Assembly (NCBI RefSeq): GCF_001612685.1 | Contig: NZ_BDAY01000021.1 | Span: 62,001 to 126,000 of the forward strand | DNA length: 64,000 nt | Origin: Nocardia altamirensis NBRC 108246 | GTDB lineage: Bacteria > Actinomycetota > Actinomycetes > Mycobacteriales > Mycobacteriaceae | Reading direction: 5' to 3' | Part shown: in pieces, positions 19,511-28,623 of the stretch | Layout: every line of letters begins with the position of its first letter | Position numbering within the stretch: the stretch's first letter is position 1 | Notes under the pieces: model-generated | What the model was told of the DNA's origin: nothing | The model's input: only the letters and a program-made list of their open reading frames with translations | Database searches by the model: none | Translations under genes and position numbers: made by a program

Positions 19511-20221
19511 ATGAATCAGGGAACCGGCGGGCAGGGCCGCGGCGACCCGAGCGCGGGTGGTGGTGGGCCGCAGCAACAGCGGCACAATGACGTGGCAACA
19601 GAGCGAAGTACCTCGGCACCGCCCGGCGAACCGGGGATCGAAATCGGCGCGCAGGAGCGACGGACCCGGGGAGCGCCCGTCGACGACCGCAGACTCGATG
19701 ACATCACCGCGATAAGCAGGTTGAAGTTCCGCTACCTCCGCAGCTTGGACACCAAGTCTTGGGATGAGTTCGCGGACACCATGATTCCCGAGGCGACCGC
19801 CACCTACAGCGAGTACCTCCAGTTCGAATCGCGCGACGCGTTTCTCGCGTTCATGCGCAACACCCTCGGCCCGCACGTGATCACCGAGCACCGCTGCGAC
19901 CATCCCGAGATCGACGTCGACGGCGACAGTGCGATCGGCACCTGGTACCTCGCCGACACCGTGCTCATTCCCGGCCACAACATGCTGCTGCGCGGCGCGG
20001 CCTTCTACTCCGACGAATATGTGCGCTGCGACGACGGGCAATGGCGAATTTCGCACACCGGCTACGAACGCACCTATGAAGTGGTGCTCTCGCTCAGCGA
20101 TCTGCCGAGCTTGCGGCTCACCTCGAGTCGGTGGGGGCTCATCGCCAGAGAGGACGGCATGTCCACCATCGAACGTGACCCCGGCGTGCCGCCGATGCGG
20201 CGCGAACCGGAAGCGGGGTAA
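19511..20221 (+). CDS. SnoaL/NTF2-like fold protein
   Basis: A 236-aa protein. Residues 1-60 are low-complexity (Gly, Gln, Pro) and probably disordered. Residues about 60-200 form an NTF2-like cone: DDITAISRLKFRYLRSLDTKSWDEFADT is the typical first helix pair, and HVITEHRCDHPEIDVDGDSAIGTWYL the beta segment. Proteins of this kind in Nocardia are usually annotated as nuclear-transport-factor-2 family, with roles in steroid or polyketide turnover. No catalytic residues can be assigned with confidence. Confidence 0.82.
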   Translation: MNQGTGGQGRGDPSAGGGGPQQQRHNDVATERSTSAPPGEPGIEIGAQERRTRGAPVDDRRLDDITAISRLKFRYLRSLDTKSWDEFADTMIPEATATYSEYLQFESRDAFLAFMRNTLGPHVITEHRCDHPEIDVDGDSAIGTWYLADTVLIPGHNMLLRGAAFYSDEYVRCDDGQWRISHTGYERTYEVVLSLSDLPSLRLTSSRWGLIAREDGMSTIERDPGVPPMRREPEAG

Positions 20222-20228
20222 ACCCCCA

Positions 20229-20252
20229 GCCCTCAGTACCGATGGAGGGCTT
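20229..20252. terminator. weak hairpin between convergent genes
   Basis: AGCCCTC (20229-20235) pairs with GAGGGCT (20246-20252) across a 10-nt loop, immediately after the NTF2-like gene and ahead of convergent prfC. Confidence 0.4.
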
Positions 20253-20307
20253 CGCTACGCCTACGTGGTGACGCTGCGCTACCTCCTCCGGCGCTGACGC
20301 TCAGCCC

Positions 20308-21927
20308 TCAGTCCGCCGTCGCGACCAAGGGCTCGAGGGTGAGCTTCGGGAATTCCTTCTCGATGTACTGCAGCCGCCATTTGTCGCTGAACAACGCGAG
20401 CAGCACCCCGTCGCTGCGCAGGAACACCTCGACGCCGCGCTGCCTGCCGAGCTCGTCGGCCGAGGCGGTGTCGGTGCGCCGCGCCAGCGTGTAGGCCAGG
20501 TTCTCCATCCTGGTCTCGACGTTGAACTCGGTCAGCATGCGCGCGGTGACCACCTCGAACTGCATCGGGCCGACGGCCGCGAGCACCGGCGAGGCATCGC
20601 CGCGAATATCGTTGCGCAGCACCTGGACAACGCCCTCGGAATCGAGCTGGTCGATGGCCTTGCGGAACTGCTTGTATTTGCCTGCGCTTTCGGCGCGCAG
20701 CACGGCGAAATGCTCCGGCGCGAAGGACGGGATCGGCGGGAACTCCACCTTCTTGTCCACGAACAGCGTGTGGCCAGGGGCCAGTGCCGTCGCGTTGACC
20801 AGGCCGACCACGTCGCCGGGGTAGGCGGTGTCGACGGTGTTGCGTTCCCGGCCGAACACCGTCAGCGCGTATTTCGTCGCGAACGGGCGACCGGTCTGCG
20901 CGTGCGTGACCACCATGCCGCGCTCGAACTCGCCGGACACGATCCGCATGAACGCCAGCCGGTCCCGGTGCGCGGCATCCATGCCTGCCTGCACCTTGAA
21001 CACCACCGCGCTGAACGGCTCGGTGGTCGCGCGCGGCTTACCGCTCACGTCGTCGCGCGAGCCGGGCGCCGGGGCCAGCGCCACCAGCGTCTCCAGCAGC
21101 TGTCGCACACCGAAATTCAGCATCGCCGAGGCATAGATGACCGGGGAGGTCTGCCCGGCGAGGAACAGTTCCTGATCATGGTCCTGCCCGGTCGCCGAGA
21201 GCAGCTCGCTCTCCTCGGCCGCGGTCGTCCACGGCTCGCCCTCGCGCGCCTCGGCCTGGGCCGGGGTCAGCGACTCCTCCGGCGCGATGGTCGCGCCGCC
21301 CGCGGTGCGGGTGAAGTGGATGTATTCGAGCGCGGCGCCCTCGTCGCCGCGGCGAAGCAGCCCTCGGAAGTCGCCCGCGATGCCGACCGGGAGAAACAGC
21401 GGCGTCGGGGTGAGCCCGATCCGCTCGTTGATCTCGTCGAGCAGTTCCAGCGGCGCCTGGCCCGGCCGGTCCCACTTGTTGATCACGGTGATCACCGGGA
21501 TGCCGCGGTGCCTGCACACCTGGAAGAGCTTGAGCGTCTGCGGCTCCAGGCCCTTCGCGGCGTCGATCAGCATCACCGCGGCGTCGACGGCGGTGAGCAC
21601 CCGGTAGGTGTCCTCGGAGAAATCGGAGTGGCCCGGCGTGTCGACGAGGTTGATCACGTTGTCGATGTCGGAGCCCTCGGCGCGGTAATTGAACTGCAGC
21701 GCGGTCGAACTGACCGAGATGCCGCGCGCCTTCTCCATCTCCATCCAGTCCGAGACGGTCGAGCGGCGCCCGGCCTTGCCGTGGATCGCGCCCGCCTCGG
21801 AGATCATCCTGGCGTGCAGCGCTAGTGCCTCGGTGAGCGTCGACTTGCCGGCGTCGGGGTGCGAGATCACCGCGAACGTACGCCGTCGGGAAACCTCGGC
21901 GGGCAGTCCCTCAGGGGAGGCGGTCAA
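20308..21927 (-). CDS. prfC: peptide chain release factor 3
   Basis: GTPase that recycles RF1/RF2 after termination. G-domain motifs are SHPDAGKST (G1), DTPGHSDFSED (G3) and NKWD (G4); the insertion GKAGRRSTVSDWMEMEKARGIS is split around the switch I region as in RF3 and distinguishes it from EF-G. Domains II and III follow to residue 539, the normal length. It stands alone, convergent with the NTF2-like gene and divergent from rplY. Confidence 0.96.
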   Translation of the reverse strand: MTASPEGLPAEVSRRRTFAVISHPDAGKSTLTEALALHARMISEAGAIHGKAGRRSTVSDWMEMEKARGISVSSTALQFNYRAEGSDIDNVINLVDTPGHSDFSEDTYRVLTAVDAAVMLIDAAKGLEPQTLKLFQVCRHRGIPVITVINKWDRPGQAPLELLDEINERIGLTPTPLFLPVGIAGDFRGLLRRGDEGAALEYIHFTRTAGGATIAPEESLTPAQAEAREGEPWTTAAEESELLSATGQDHDQELFLAGQTSPVIYASAMLNFGVRQLLETLVALAPAPGSRDDVSGKPRATTEPFSAVVFKVQAGMDAAHRDRLAFMRIVSGEFERGMVVTHAQTGRPFATKYALTVFGRERNTVDTAYPGDVVGLVNATALAPGHTLFVDKKVEFPPIPSFAPEHFAVLRAESAGKYKQFRKAIDQLDSEGVVQVLRNDIRGDASPVLAAVGPMQFEVVTARMLTEFNVETRMENLAYTLARRTDTASADELGRQRGVEVFLRSDGVLLALFSDKWRLQYIEKEFPKLTLEPLVATAD

Positions 21928-22231
21928 CAGAACAACCTTTCACAGACGTCCGATCGGCAACCGCTCTAATCTACTGGATCGATATGGCCGCGACACGACC
22001 TAGTCTGACCACCCGATTCCATCTGCGCATAACCCTTGCGGTACAGTGTCCGGGTTGTCTCGGCGAGGGTGACCGCAGACCAGATTTGCGTTCACCGTGA
22101 TCGACGCGGCTCGGCTTCCGGCCGTCCTCGTTTGTTCTTCGCCCGACGAGTAGACCAACCTAGCCAGGGCGGATAACAGTCCCTGGCGCACTGTTGACAG
22201 CCCGGAACAGCCGTAGGGAGTAGATCCAGTC
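21928..22231. other. prfC-rplY divergent intergenic region
   Basis: No gene seen in 304 bp. A 6-bp inverted repeat (CCAGGG at 22164-22169, CCCTGG at 22181-22186) and a TTGACA hexamer (22194-22199) lie near rplY. I could not pair TTGACA with a convincing -10 box. A GGGAG ribosome-binding site precedes the rplY ATG. Confidence 0.4.
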
Positions 22232-22822
22232 ATGTCCGACGCCAACCTTCTCGAAGCCGCCGTCCGCACCGAGTTCGGTAAGGGTGCCGCCCGCCGTACC
22301 CGTCGGGCCGGCAACGTTCCCGCCGTCCTGTACGGCCACCAGGCCGACCCGCAGCACCTGTCGGTCAACGCCCAGGCCTTCTCCGCCATCCTGCGCGAGC
22401 ACGGCACCAACGCGGTGCTCAACCTCGTCATCGACGGCAAGAAGCAGCTCGCGCTGACCAAATCCGTTGTGGTGCACCCGATTCGCCGCTACATCGAGCA
22501 CGCCGACCTGCTCATCATCAAGAAGGGTGAGAAGGTCACCGCCGACGTCAACATCATCATCACCGGCGACGCGGCCTCCGGCACCCTGGTCACCCAGGAC
22601 GTCACCACGATCTCCATCGAGTCCGACGCGATGAACATCCCCGAGTCCATCGAGGTCTCGGTCGAGGGCGTCGAGGCCGGCACCCAGATCAACGCCGGTT
22701 CGCTGCCGCTGCCGAAGGGCGTCACGCTGAACATCGACGCCGAGACGCTGATCGTCAACGTGATCGCCGCGCCGCAGTCGTCCGCCGAGGCGGAAGAGGC
22801 TGCCGCCGAGAGCGCCGAGTAA
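22232..22822 (+). CDS. rplY: 50S ribosomal protein L25 / general stress protein Ctc
   Basis: L25/TL5/Ctc family; binds 5S rRNA in the large subunit. The N-terminal L25 domain ([24 protein letters not shown]) is followed by the C-terminal beta domain, ending in an acidic Ala/Glu tail. Length 196 aa is the long Ctc form usual in actinobacteria. It is followed 24 bp later by pth, an arrangement conserved in mycobacteria (Rv1015c-Rv1014c). Confidence 0.96.
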   Translation: MSDANLLEAAVRTEFGKGAARRTRRAGNVPAVLYGHQADPQHLSVNAQAFSAILREHGTNAVLNLVIDGKKQLALTKSVVVHPIRRYIEHADLLIIKKGEKVTADVNIIITGDAASGTLVTQDVTTISIESDAMNIPESIEVSVEGVEAGTQINAGSLPLPKGVTLNIDAETLIVNVIAAPQSSAEAEEAAAESAE

Positions 22823-22846
22823 GAACTACGGAATCGGTTCATCTCG

Positions 22847-23425
22847 ATGACCGAATCCACCGGGCCCGCGCTCGTTGTCGGACTGGGTAATCCAGGCGCC
22901 GAATACGAGCGGACCCGGCACAACGTGGGGTTTCTGGTCGCCGACGTGCTCGCGGAGCGCGTCGGCGGCCGTTTTACCGTGCACAAGAAGTCCGGCGCCG
23001 ACCTGCTGCAGGCCCGGCTCGACGGCCGTCAGGTGCTGATCGCCAAGCCGCGGTCCTTCATGAACCTGTCCGGCCGCCCGGTCGCCGCGCTCGCGAAGTT
23101 CTTCTCGGTGCCGCCGACCGAGGTGATCGTCGTGCACGACGAACTCGACCTGCCGTTCGGCGAGATCAAGCTCAAGCGCGGCGGCGGCGAGGGCGGGCAC
23201 AACGGGCTCCGCTCGGTGTCGAGCGCCCTCACCACGAAGGACTATCTGCGGACCAGGATCGGCATCGGCCGCCCGCCCGGTCGGCAGGATCCCGCCGACT
23301 ATGTGCTCAAGCCGTTCGCGGCGCCGGAGCGCAAAGAGGTGCCGGTGATCGTCGAGCAGGCCGCCGACGCGGTGGAACTACTGCTGCGCGTCGGCCTGGA
23401 AACCGCGCAGAACCAGGTGCATTGA
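22847..23425 (+). CDS. pth: peptidyl-tRNA hydrolase
   Basis: Releases tRNA from drop-off peptidyl-tRNA. Signatures: [18 protein letters not shown] at residues about 10-27, including the catalytic His in RHNVGF, the [10 protein letters not shown] block and [12 protein letters not shown]. Length 192 aa is normal. Co-transcribed with rplY; a strong palindromic hairpin begins 2 bp after its stop. Confidence 0.97.
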   Translation: MTESTGPALVVGLGNPGAEYERTRHNVGFLVADVLAERVGGRFTVHKKSGADLLQARLDGRQVLIAKPRSFMNLSGRPVAALAKFFSVPPTEVIVVHDELDLPFGEIKLKRGGGEGGHNGLRSVSSALTTKDYLRTRIGIGRPPGRQDPADYVLKPFAAPERKEVPVIVEQAADAVELLLRVGLETAQNQVH

Positions 23426-23427
23426 GC

Positions 23428-23455
23428 GCCTGCGTGGCGAATTCGCCACGCAGGC
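23428..23455. terminator. bidirectional hairpin after pth
   Basis: A perfect 28-bp palindrome with 12-bp arms (GCCTGCGTGGCG / CGCCACGCAGGC) around AATT lies between convergent pth and the PPOX gene. It is followed by ATCGTTTCT on the pth side. Confidence 0.75.
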
Positions 23456-23482
23456 ATCGTTTCTCGGTGTCGAGTCGGCCAG

Positions 23483-23992
23483 TCAGCTGAATTGGTAACG
23501 GGTTTGGCTGAACGGCTCGCCCTTGCCGAAGGCGAGCACCTTCTCCGGGGCGATCGCGAACACCGGCGCTGTGTTGCCCCTTCCGTCGTTGAAACCGCCG
23601 TCGACCACGGCGAAGTCCCAGTCCAGCTTGGCTTTCCACAGCGCGGACAGCTCGTGCAGCGTCGCCGGATCGGTGATGCGGGCTACCGTGCCCTCCAGCA
23701 CAACGTCCAGGCCCGCGTTCATCGTGTTGGTGCCGGTGCTGAGCACACACCGCGGCTCGGCCGCGAGGTTCACCGCCTTCTGTTCCTTGCCGCCGGTGCA
23801 GAAGTGCAGGCTGCCGTCGTGCCAGATCGCGGGCAGCGGCGCCACGTGCGGCCTGCCGTCGGGCCGAGTGGTGGACAGCCAGAACATCTCCGAGGTGGAC
23901 AGCACCTCGGCGACCGAGGACCAACTGGGCGCGGTGGCGCCTGCGCTGCTGAATTCCGGGTTGAGGACGGCAACGGGTTCGAGCTCGGGCAT
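23483..23992 (-). CDS. PPOX-fold (pyridoxamine 5'-phosphate oxidase-like) protein
   Basis: A 169-aa split-barrel flavin/F420-binding protein. Typical block: FWLSTTRPDGRPHVAPLPAIWHDGSLHFCTGG, followed by LEGTVARITD. The F420 or FMN preference and substrate are not decidable from this sequence. The ATG at 23992 has an AAGGAG site 8 nt upstream. It sits between pth and the acyl-AMP ligase, where M. tuberculosis has no gene, and is on the same strand as the ligase. Confidence 0.88.
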   Translation of the reverse strand: MPELEPVAVLNPEFSSAGATAPSWSSVAEVLSTSEMFWLSTTRPDGRPHVAPLPAIWHDGSLHFCTGGKEQKAVNLAAEPRCVLSTGTNTMNAGLDVVLEGTVARITDPATLHELSALWKAKLDWDFAVVDGGFNDGRGNTAPVFAIAPEKVLAFGKGEPFSQTRYQFS

Positions 23993-24060
23993 CACTGATC
24001 TCCTTCTCTCGGATATCAGTACAGACGATGTCGGCGGCGCGAATTCATCGCCGCGGTCCG

Positions 24061-25722
24061 TCAGCGCAGGTGGATGGCGGTGGCCGCGCGGCGCAGCTTG
24101 CCTGAGGAGGTCTTGGGGAGTGCGCCGGGGCCGAGGATGGCGACGGTGCGTGGCCTGGCGCCGACCTCGGAGAACACCGCGTGCACGATCTCGCGCTCGA
24201 TGCGCTTGACCTCCTCGGGATTCTGATGGTCGTTGCTCTCCACCACCACGGCGAAACTTTCCCGCTTCTGCCCGGCGTCCAGGCGCACGGCCACCGCGTT
24301 GCCCGGCCGCACCCCCTTCACCCGGGTGGCCGCGCGTTCGATGTCGGTGGGGTAGATGTTGCGGCCGCCCATGATGATCACGTCCTTGACCCGGCCGCAC
24401 ACCACGATCAGGCCCTCCTCGGTGAAGTACCCGATGTCGCCGGTGTCGATCCAGCCTGCGGCGTCCTGCGCCGGACGGAACCCTTCGACCGTGACATAGC
24501 CGGAAGTGACCGCCGGGCCCCGTAATTCGATGAGGCCGACGGATCGGGTCGGTAATGTCTGGCGCTCCGCGTCGACGACCCGGCCCTCCAGATGGTCGAC
24601 CAGATAGCCGAGCGTCGGCAGCCTGCGGATGTTGCCTGGGTGCCCGTGCTCGTCGGGTACCGGAACGGCCTTACCGAGCGCGTCGAGCAGGTCGGCGTCG
24701 ATCACGTCGAGCACCTGACCCCGGCCTGGATCCGGGATCGACACGGCCAGTGTGGTTTCGGCCATGCCATATACCGGGGTCAGCGCCAGCGGGTTGAGCC
24801 CGAAGCGCTTGCCTGCCTGCGCAAGCGTCTCCATCGTGTCCGGGTCGACCGGCTCGGCGCCGTTCCACATGTAGCGGACGCTGCTGAGGTCGAACGCGCC
24901 GTCGTCGGCCTGCTTCAACCTGCGGGCCAGCAGCGAGTACGCGAAATTCGGTGCGGCGGTGACGGTGCCGCGATACTTGTCGATCAGGTCGGCCCACAGC
25001 AGCGGGCGCATCAGGAAGTCCAGCGGCGTCACGCACACCACCTCGGCGCCGATTTGCATGGGGACGCTGAGGAATCCGACCATGCCCATGTCGTGGAACA
25101 GCGGCAGCCAGCTGATCATCACGTCGTCGTCGAGCTGGAACTTCACCCGGTCGAACATGGCGTACGCGTTGACGAAGAAGTTGCCGTGCGTGATCCGCAC
25201 CGCCTTGGGTGATCCGGTCGATCCGGAGGTCAACTGCTGCAAGGCGATATCGTCCTCGGTGGTCGGCACCGGGTCGGTGTCGGCGCCGTCGCGCAGCTGG
25301 TCGATGCGCACCACGGTGATGCCGCGCTCGCGCAGCAACGACTCTGCCGCCTCGAACGGGGCGCCGAGCACCACCGCGCGCGCCTCGATCATGGTCAGCA
25401 CGGCCTCGGTGTCGCGGGCCCAGACCACCAGGTCGGTGCGCGGGGTCGGCTGGTGCAGCATGGTGATCGACGCGCCGCGCATCCAGATGGCCTGGCAGGC
25501 TGGCGCGATATCGACCGGCATGCCCGCGAGCACGCCGACGGCATCACCGTGCCCGATGCCCGCCGCGGCAAGGCCGCCCGCCATCTTGCGCGCGATCCGA
25601 TGGATTTCTCCCCACGACTGGCGCAGCGGTGCAGCTGGTTCGCCGGTCACCAGCCCCCGGGTCGACGCCTGCGCCGTCGCATACATCTCGTCGGTGAACC
25701 TGCTCAACGTCGACTCCCTCAT
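24061..25722 (-). CDS. fatty acyl-AMP/CoA ligase, Pks16 (Rv1013)-like
   Basis: ANL-superfamily adenylating enzyme of 553 aa. The phosphate loop is [12 protein letters not shown], the A5-type motif is YGMAET, the A7 motif is DTGDIGYF, and the A10 lysine region is [11 protein letters not shown]. Sequence and location next to pth/rplY match Rv1013 (named pks16 although it is not a polyketide synthase). The likely role is activation of a long-chain fatty acid for envelope lipid assembly. The ATG at 25722 (MRESTLSRF) was chosen over a TTG 36 nt upstream; neither has a strong ribosome-binding site. Confidence 0.9.
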   Translation of the reverse strand: MRESTLSRFTDEMYATAQASTRGLVTGEPAAPLRQSWGEIHRIARKMAGGLAAAGIGHGDAVGVLAGMPVDIAPACQAIWMRGASITMLHQPTPRTDLVVWARDTEAVLTMIEARAVVLGAPFEAAESLLRERGITVVRIDQLRDGADTDPVPTTEDDIALQQLTSGSTGSPKAVRITHGNFFVNAYAMFDRVKFQLDDDVMISWLPLFHDMGMVGFLSVPMQIGAEVVCVTPLDFLMRPLLWADLIDKYRGTVTAAPNFAYSLLARRLKQADDGAFDLSSVRYMWNGAEPVDPDTMETLAQAGKRFGLNPLALTPVYGMAETTLAVSIPDPGRGQVLDVIDADLLDALGKAVPVPDEHGHPGNIRRLPTLGYLVDHLEGRVVDAERQTLPTRSVGLIELRGPAVTSGYVTVEGFRPAQDAAGWIDTGDIGYFTEEGLIVVCGRVKDVIIMGGRNIYPTDIERAATRVKGVRPGNAVAVRLDAGQKRESFAVVVESNDHQNPEEVKRIEREIVHAVFSEVGARPRTVAILGPGALPKTSSGKLRRAATAIHLR

Positions 25723-25858
25723 CACGTTGCTGTCGGTCGCCTGCCGACCTGCAACCAACTATCCCGCCATTCCGGCGTGGCGTTAACCCCCTTCCCGCGT
25801 GTCTTGGTTTGCTGGAGTGTCGCGGAATACCGGACGGAGCGGGCGGAATGCGCCTTTT

Positions 25859-26521
25859 CTAGCCGCGGAAAGTGGCGGCGTAATGGTCGACGTAGTGACG
25901 GCCCGTGCGGGTGGCGAGCTCGCGCATGAGCTCATCGGTTGCGGTCCTGGCAACGGCACGAGCATCGGCCTCGACGGGCAGGTAGTAGCGCGGGGCGCCG
26001 AAGCTGATGCGGACCTTGCCGAAGCGCATCAGTCGTTTACCGCGCGGATTGACGTGGTCGGTGCCGGAGATAGCGACCGGGATCAACGGGGCGCCGGTCG
26101 CCAGCGCGACGCGCAGGGTGCCGGTGCGGCCGCGGTAGATGCGCCCGTCCGGGGAGCGGGTGCCCTCGGGATGGATGGCCCAGATGCCGCCGGATTCGAG
26201 AATCCGGGTGGCTGCGGCGAGTGCGTCGGCCGCGGCGCTGCCGCCGGTCCGGTCGACCGGCACCTGGCCGGACACTGTGTAGAACCACCGCTGGCAGCGG
26301 CCGCGCAGTCCGGTGCCGGTGAAGTACTCCTGCTTGGCCAGGAAGGTGACCCGCCGCGGCAGCACCAGGCACAGGTACAGCGAGTCGATGAACGCGAGAT
26401 GGTTGGCCGCGATGATCACCGGTCCGGTACGCGGAACCTGGTCGAGCCCTTCGATGTCCGGCCTGCCGAGCAGCCGAAGTGCTGGGCCGACCAGTACATA
26501 CTTGAAGAGCCAGTACCACAC
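25859..26521 (-). CDS. 1-acyl-glycerol-3-phosphate acyltransferase-like (PlsC family)
   Basis: A 220-aa acyltransferase. The catalytic motif NHLAFIDS (NHxxxxD form) and the substrate motif PEGTRS are intact, with FLAKQEYF between them. GTG at 26521 is chosen because GGGAGG lies 8 nt upstream. The upstream frame would cross the operator palindromes at 26545-26583. Expression is probably repressed by the divergent TetR protein that owns those operators, so this may be an inducible lipid-remodelling enzyme rather than the housekeeping PlsC. Confidence 0.9.
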   Translation of the reverse strand: MWYWLFKYVLVGPALRLLGRPDIEGLDQVPRTGPVIIAANHLAFIDSLYLCLVLPRRVTFLAKQEYFTGTGLRGRCQRWFYTVSGQVPVDRTGGSAAADALAAATRILESGGIWAIHPEGTRSPDGRIYRGRTGTLRVALATGAPLIPVAISGTDHVNPRGKRLMRFGKVRISFGAPRYYLPVEADARAVARTATDELMRELATRTGRHYVDHYAATFRG

Positions 26522-26544
26522 GTGAAACCTCCCGGAGTGAATGT

Positions 26545-26627
26545 GTAGACACTGTCTACCGCATCGGAGTAGACAGTGTCTACACCCAGTGAGGGGAGTT
26601 CGGACGGCAGCCGTAGACAATATCTGC
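26545..26627. promoter_or_regulatory. triple TetR operator in the acyltransferase-tetR divergent promoter
   Basis: GTAGACACTGTCTAC (26545-26559) and GTAGACAGTGTCTAC (26569-26583) are perfect odd-centred palindromes. A degenerate third copy GTAGACAATATCTGC (26613-26627) abuts the tetR start codon. This layout predicts repression of both genes. Confidence 0.8.
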
Positions 26628-27185
26628 ATGGATCAGCGTGAACCGCTCAGGGAGCGGCTGGTCGACGTGGGCGTCGAGCTACTCGAAGAGGTCGGCGCGG
26701 CGCAATTGGGACTTCGCGCGATCACGCGGGCCGCCGGTGTCTCCCATGGGGCGCCGCGGCGGCACTTCCCGACGCATCGTGCGCTGCTCGCTGCCGTCGC
26801 GGCGCGCGGGTTCGCCGATCTGATCGAACGGTTCGCCGCGATCGAGGCGGCGGACCCGCGGGATCGCTTGGCGCGCATGAGCATCGAGTACGTCGAGTTT
26901 GCCCGGCTGCGGCCGGAGATGTTCGGCCTGATGTTCCGGCACGATCTGCTGGAGGGGTCCGGCGAGAATCTGCGTGCGACCACCCGGCCGCTGTTCGGCC
27001 GCTTCGCGGGCCTGGTCGCCGCGGCGCATCCAAGCGTGCCCGATCCCGAGTTCCGCGCGTTCGCGCTGTGGACGAGCATGCACGGCATCGCAACGCTCTA
27101 CGCGAATCGCAGCCTGCACCTGATCGGCCCATCGGTCGACATCCGCGCGCTGGTCGACCGCGAACTCGAATTGCACTTGGCCTGA
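26628..27185 (+). CDS. TetR-family repressor of the divergent acyltransferase
   Basis: A 185-aa regulator. The helix-turn-helix LGLRAITRAAGVSHGAPRRHFPTH is of the type with a C-terminal WHG-like ligand domain. The ATG at 26628 directly follows the third operator copy, so bound repressor would cover its own translation start region. A longer version from 26541 would read through the operators and is rejected. Autoregulated control of the PlsC-like gene is the simplest reading. Confidence 0.9.
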   Translation: MDQREPLRERLVDVGVELLEEVGAAQLGLRAITRAAGVSHGAPRRHFPTHRALLAAVAARGFADLIERFAAIEAADPRDRLARMSIEYVEFARLRPEMFGLMFRHDLLEGSGENLRATTRPLFGRFAGLVAAAHPSVPDPEFRAFALWTSMHGIATLYANRSLHLIGPSVDIRALVDRELELHLA

Positions 27186-27233
27186 ACGGATTCGGTTCCA
27201 CGGCGCGGTAGCGCGACCGAGTCGGCCTGGCGG

Positions 27234-28421
27234 TCAACGCAATGCGGCCACCGCGGCGACAAAACGATCCAGTTCCTCGAAGCTCACGAAGTAGTGCGGC
27301 GAGGCGCGCACCACGGAGGTGAGTCCACGCCATGTCATGTCGAGCAGGGTCGAGCCCGCGTGACTCACGGTCACCGTGATGTCTTGTGCGGCAAGGCGAT
27401 CGCGCACCTCGATCGAGTCGATGCCCGCCACCGTGAACGACACGATGCCGCTGCGCCGGACGCCGAGATCGCGCACGGTCACCCCGTCGATCTCCGGCAG
27501 GCGTGTGCGCAGGTGCTCGGCACGGGCGGCGACGGCGGCGTAGACGTTGTCGGGGCCGAGCTCGAGCAGATAGTCGACGGCGGCGCCGAGCCCGAGTCGC
27601 CCGGCCACGTCGCACTCCCAGAACTCGAAGCGACCGGCATCCGGTGCGAGCCGATACTCGTCGGGGCCGGTCCATGCCGCGCTGTGCAGATCGAGCCGCT
27701 GCGGTTCCATCGTTGCCGCCAATTCCGGCCGGACGTAAAGGAATCCGGTGCCGCGCGGGCCACGCAGCCACTTGCGTCCGGTCGCCGAGAGCGCGTCGAC
27801 GTCGAGGTCGGCAACGTCGATCGGGAGCTGCCCGGTCGACTGGCAGGCGTCGAGCAACACCAGCGCACCTACCGAATGCGCGATACGGGTGGCCTCCGCG
27901 GCCGGGTTCACCAGGCCGCCGTTGGTTGGTGCGTGCAGCACCGACACCACCTTGACCCGTTCGTCGACCAGCGCGGTCAACGCGTCGAGATCGAGCTGTC
28001 CGTTGCCGTCGCTCGGGATCGTCTCCACCGTGGCCCCGGTGGCACGGGCGCGCTGCAGTGCCGCGATGGCGTTGCTCGCGTAGTCGGCTTCGGAGATGAG
28101 GATGCGGTCGCCCTCGGCAAGCGGGATCGAGTAGAAGAAGTCGGTCCATGACCGAGATGCGCTGTCGCTCAGCGCGATACTGGTCGGCGCCGCGTTGATC
28201 AGCGTGCCGATCGAGGTCTTCACCGCGGCGAGATCGGCGAGGCGTTCGTTCGCGGCACGGTAGCCGCCGACCTCGGCCTCCCGGCGCAGATGATTGACGG
28301 TGGTGTCGAGGACCACCTGTGGAGGCAGCGACGAACCGGCGCTGTCGAGGAACACCAGTCCTGGGTCGGTACCCGACGCGCATCCTGGGGTATCGGCTCG
28401 CACACGATCTTGATCCAGCAT
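27234..28421 (-). CDS. egtE: ergothioneine biosynthesis PLP-dependent C-S lyase
   Basis: Class V aminotransferase-fold enzyme of 395 aa that cleaves the hercynylcysteine sulfoxide intermediate to ergothioneine. Visible features: FLDSAGSSLPP at the N-terminus, LLDACQSTGQ for the PLP ring Asp region, and the Schiff-base lysine in TGRKWLRGPRGTGFLYV. Assignment as EgtE rather than a general cysteine desulfurase rests on the adjacent egtABCD operon. In M. tuberculosis all five egt genes run in one direction; here egtE is divergent from egtA. The ATG at 28421 is chosen. Confidence 0.9.
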   Translation of the reverse strand: MLDQDRVRADTPGCASGTDPGLVFLDSAGSSLPPQVVLDTTVNHLRREAEVGGYRAANERLADLAAVKTSIGTLINAAPTSIALSDSASRSWTDFFYSIPLAEGDRILISEADYASNAIAALQRARATGATVETIPSDGNGQLDLDALTALVDERVKVVSVLHAPTNGGLVNPAAEATRIAHSVGALVLLDACQSTGQLPIDVADLDVDALSATGRKWLRGPRGTGFLYVRPELAATMEPQRLDLHSAAWTGPDEYRLAPDAGRFEFWECDVAGRLGLGAAVDYLLELGPDNVYAAVAARAEHLRTRLPEIDGVTVRDLGVRRSGIVSFTVAGIDSIEVRDRLAAQDITVTVSHAGSTLLDMTWRGLTSVVRASPHYFVSFEELDRFVAAVAALR

Positions 28422-28623
28422 GGTTCCGACCCTATCGGGGCGGCCGAGATCACTTCTTGTCGATTTCTTGTCGGTCGGTCTCGCTACTCTGGATGAATCG
28501 CTGTGTGCCGGACACAGGACGGCAACACGGTGATAACGGAACAACGGCGGACAAGAACCACGGCGGACACGAACCCACGGCAACCAGGTGCCACGGTTGC
28601 TCGCACAGCAGGTGGAGGTTGGT
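28422..28623. promoter_or_regulatory. egtE-egtA divergent promoter region
   Basis: The 202-bp gap must hold both promoters. Two direct copies of TTCTTGTCG occur at about 28452-28473, and the inverse GACAAGAA occurs near 28551. CGGCGGACA is repeated in the egtA-proximal half. I could not identify a known operator. GGAGG lies 5 nt before the egtA ATG. Confidence 0.4.

Noticed and set aside
22164..22186. Inverted repeat before rplY considered as an autoregulatory ribosomal-protein leader
   Set aside because: Only a 6-bp stem and no resemblance to 5S rRNA that I can show.
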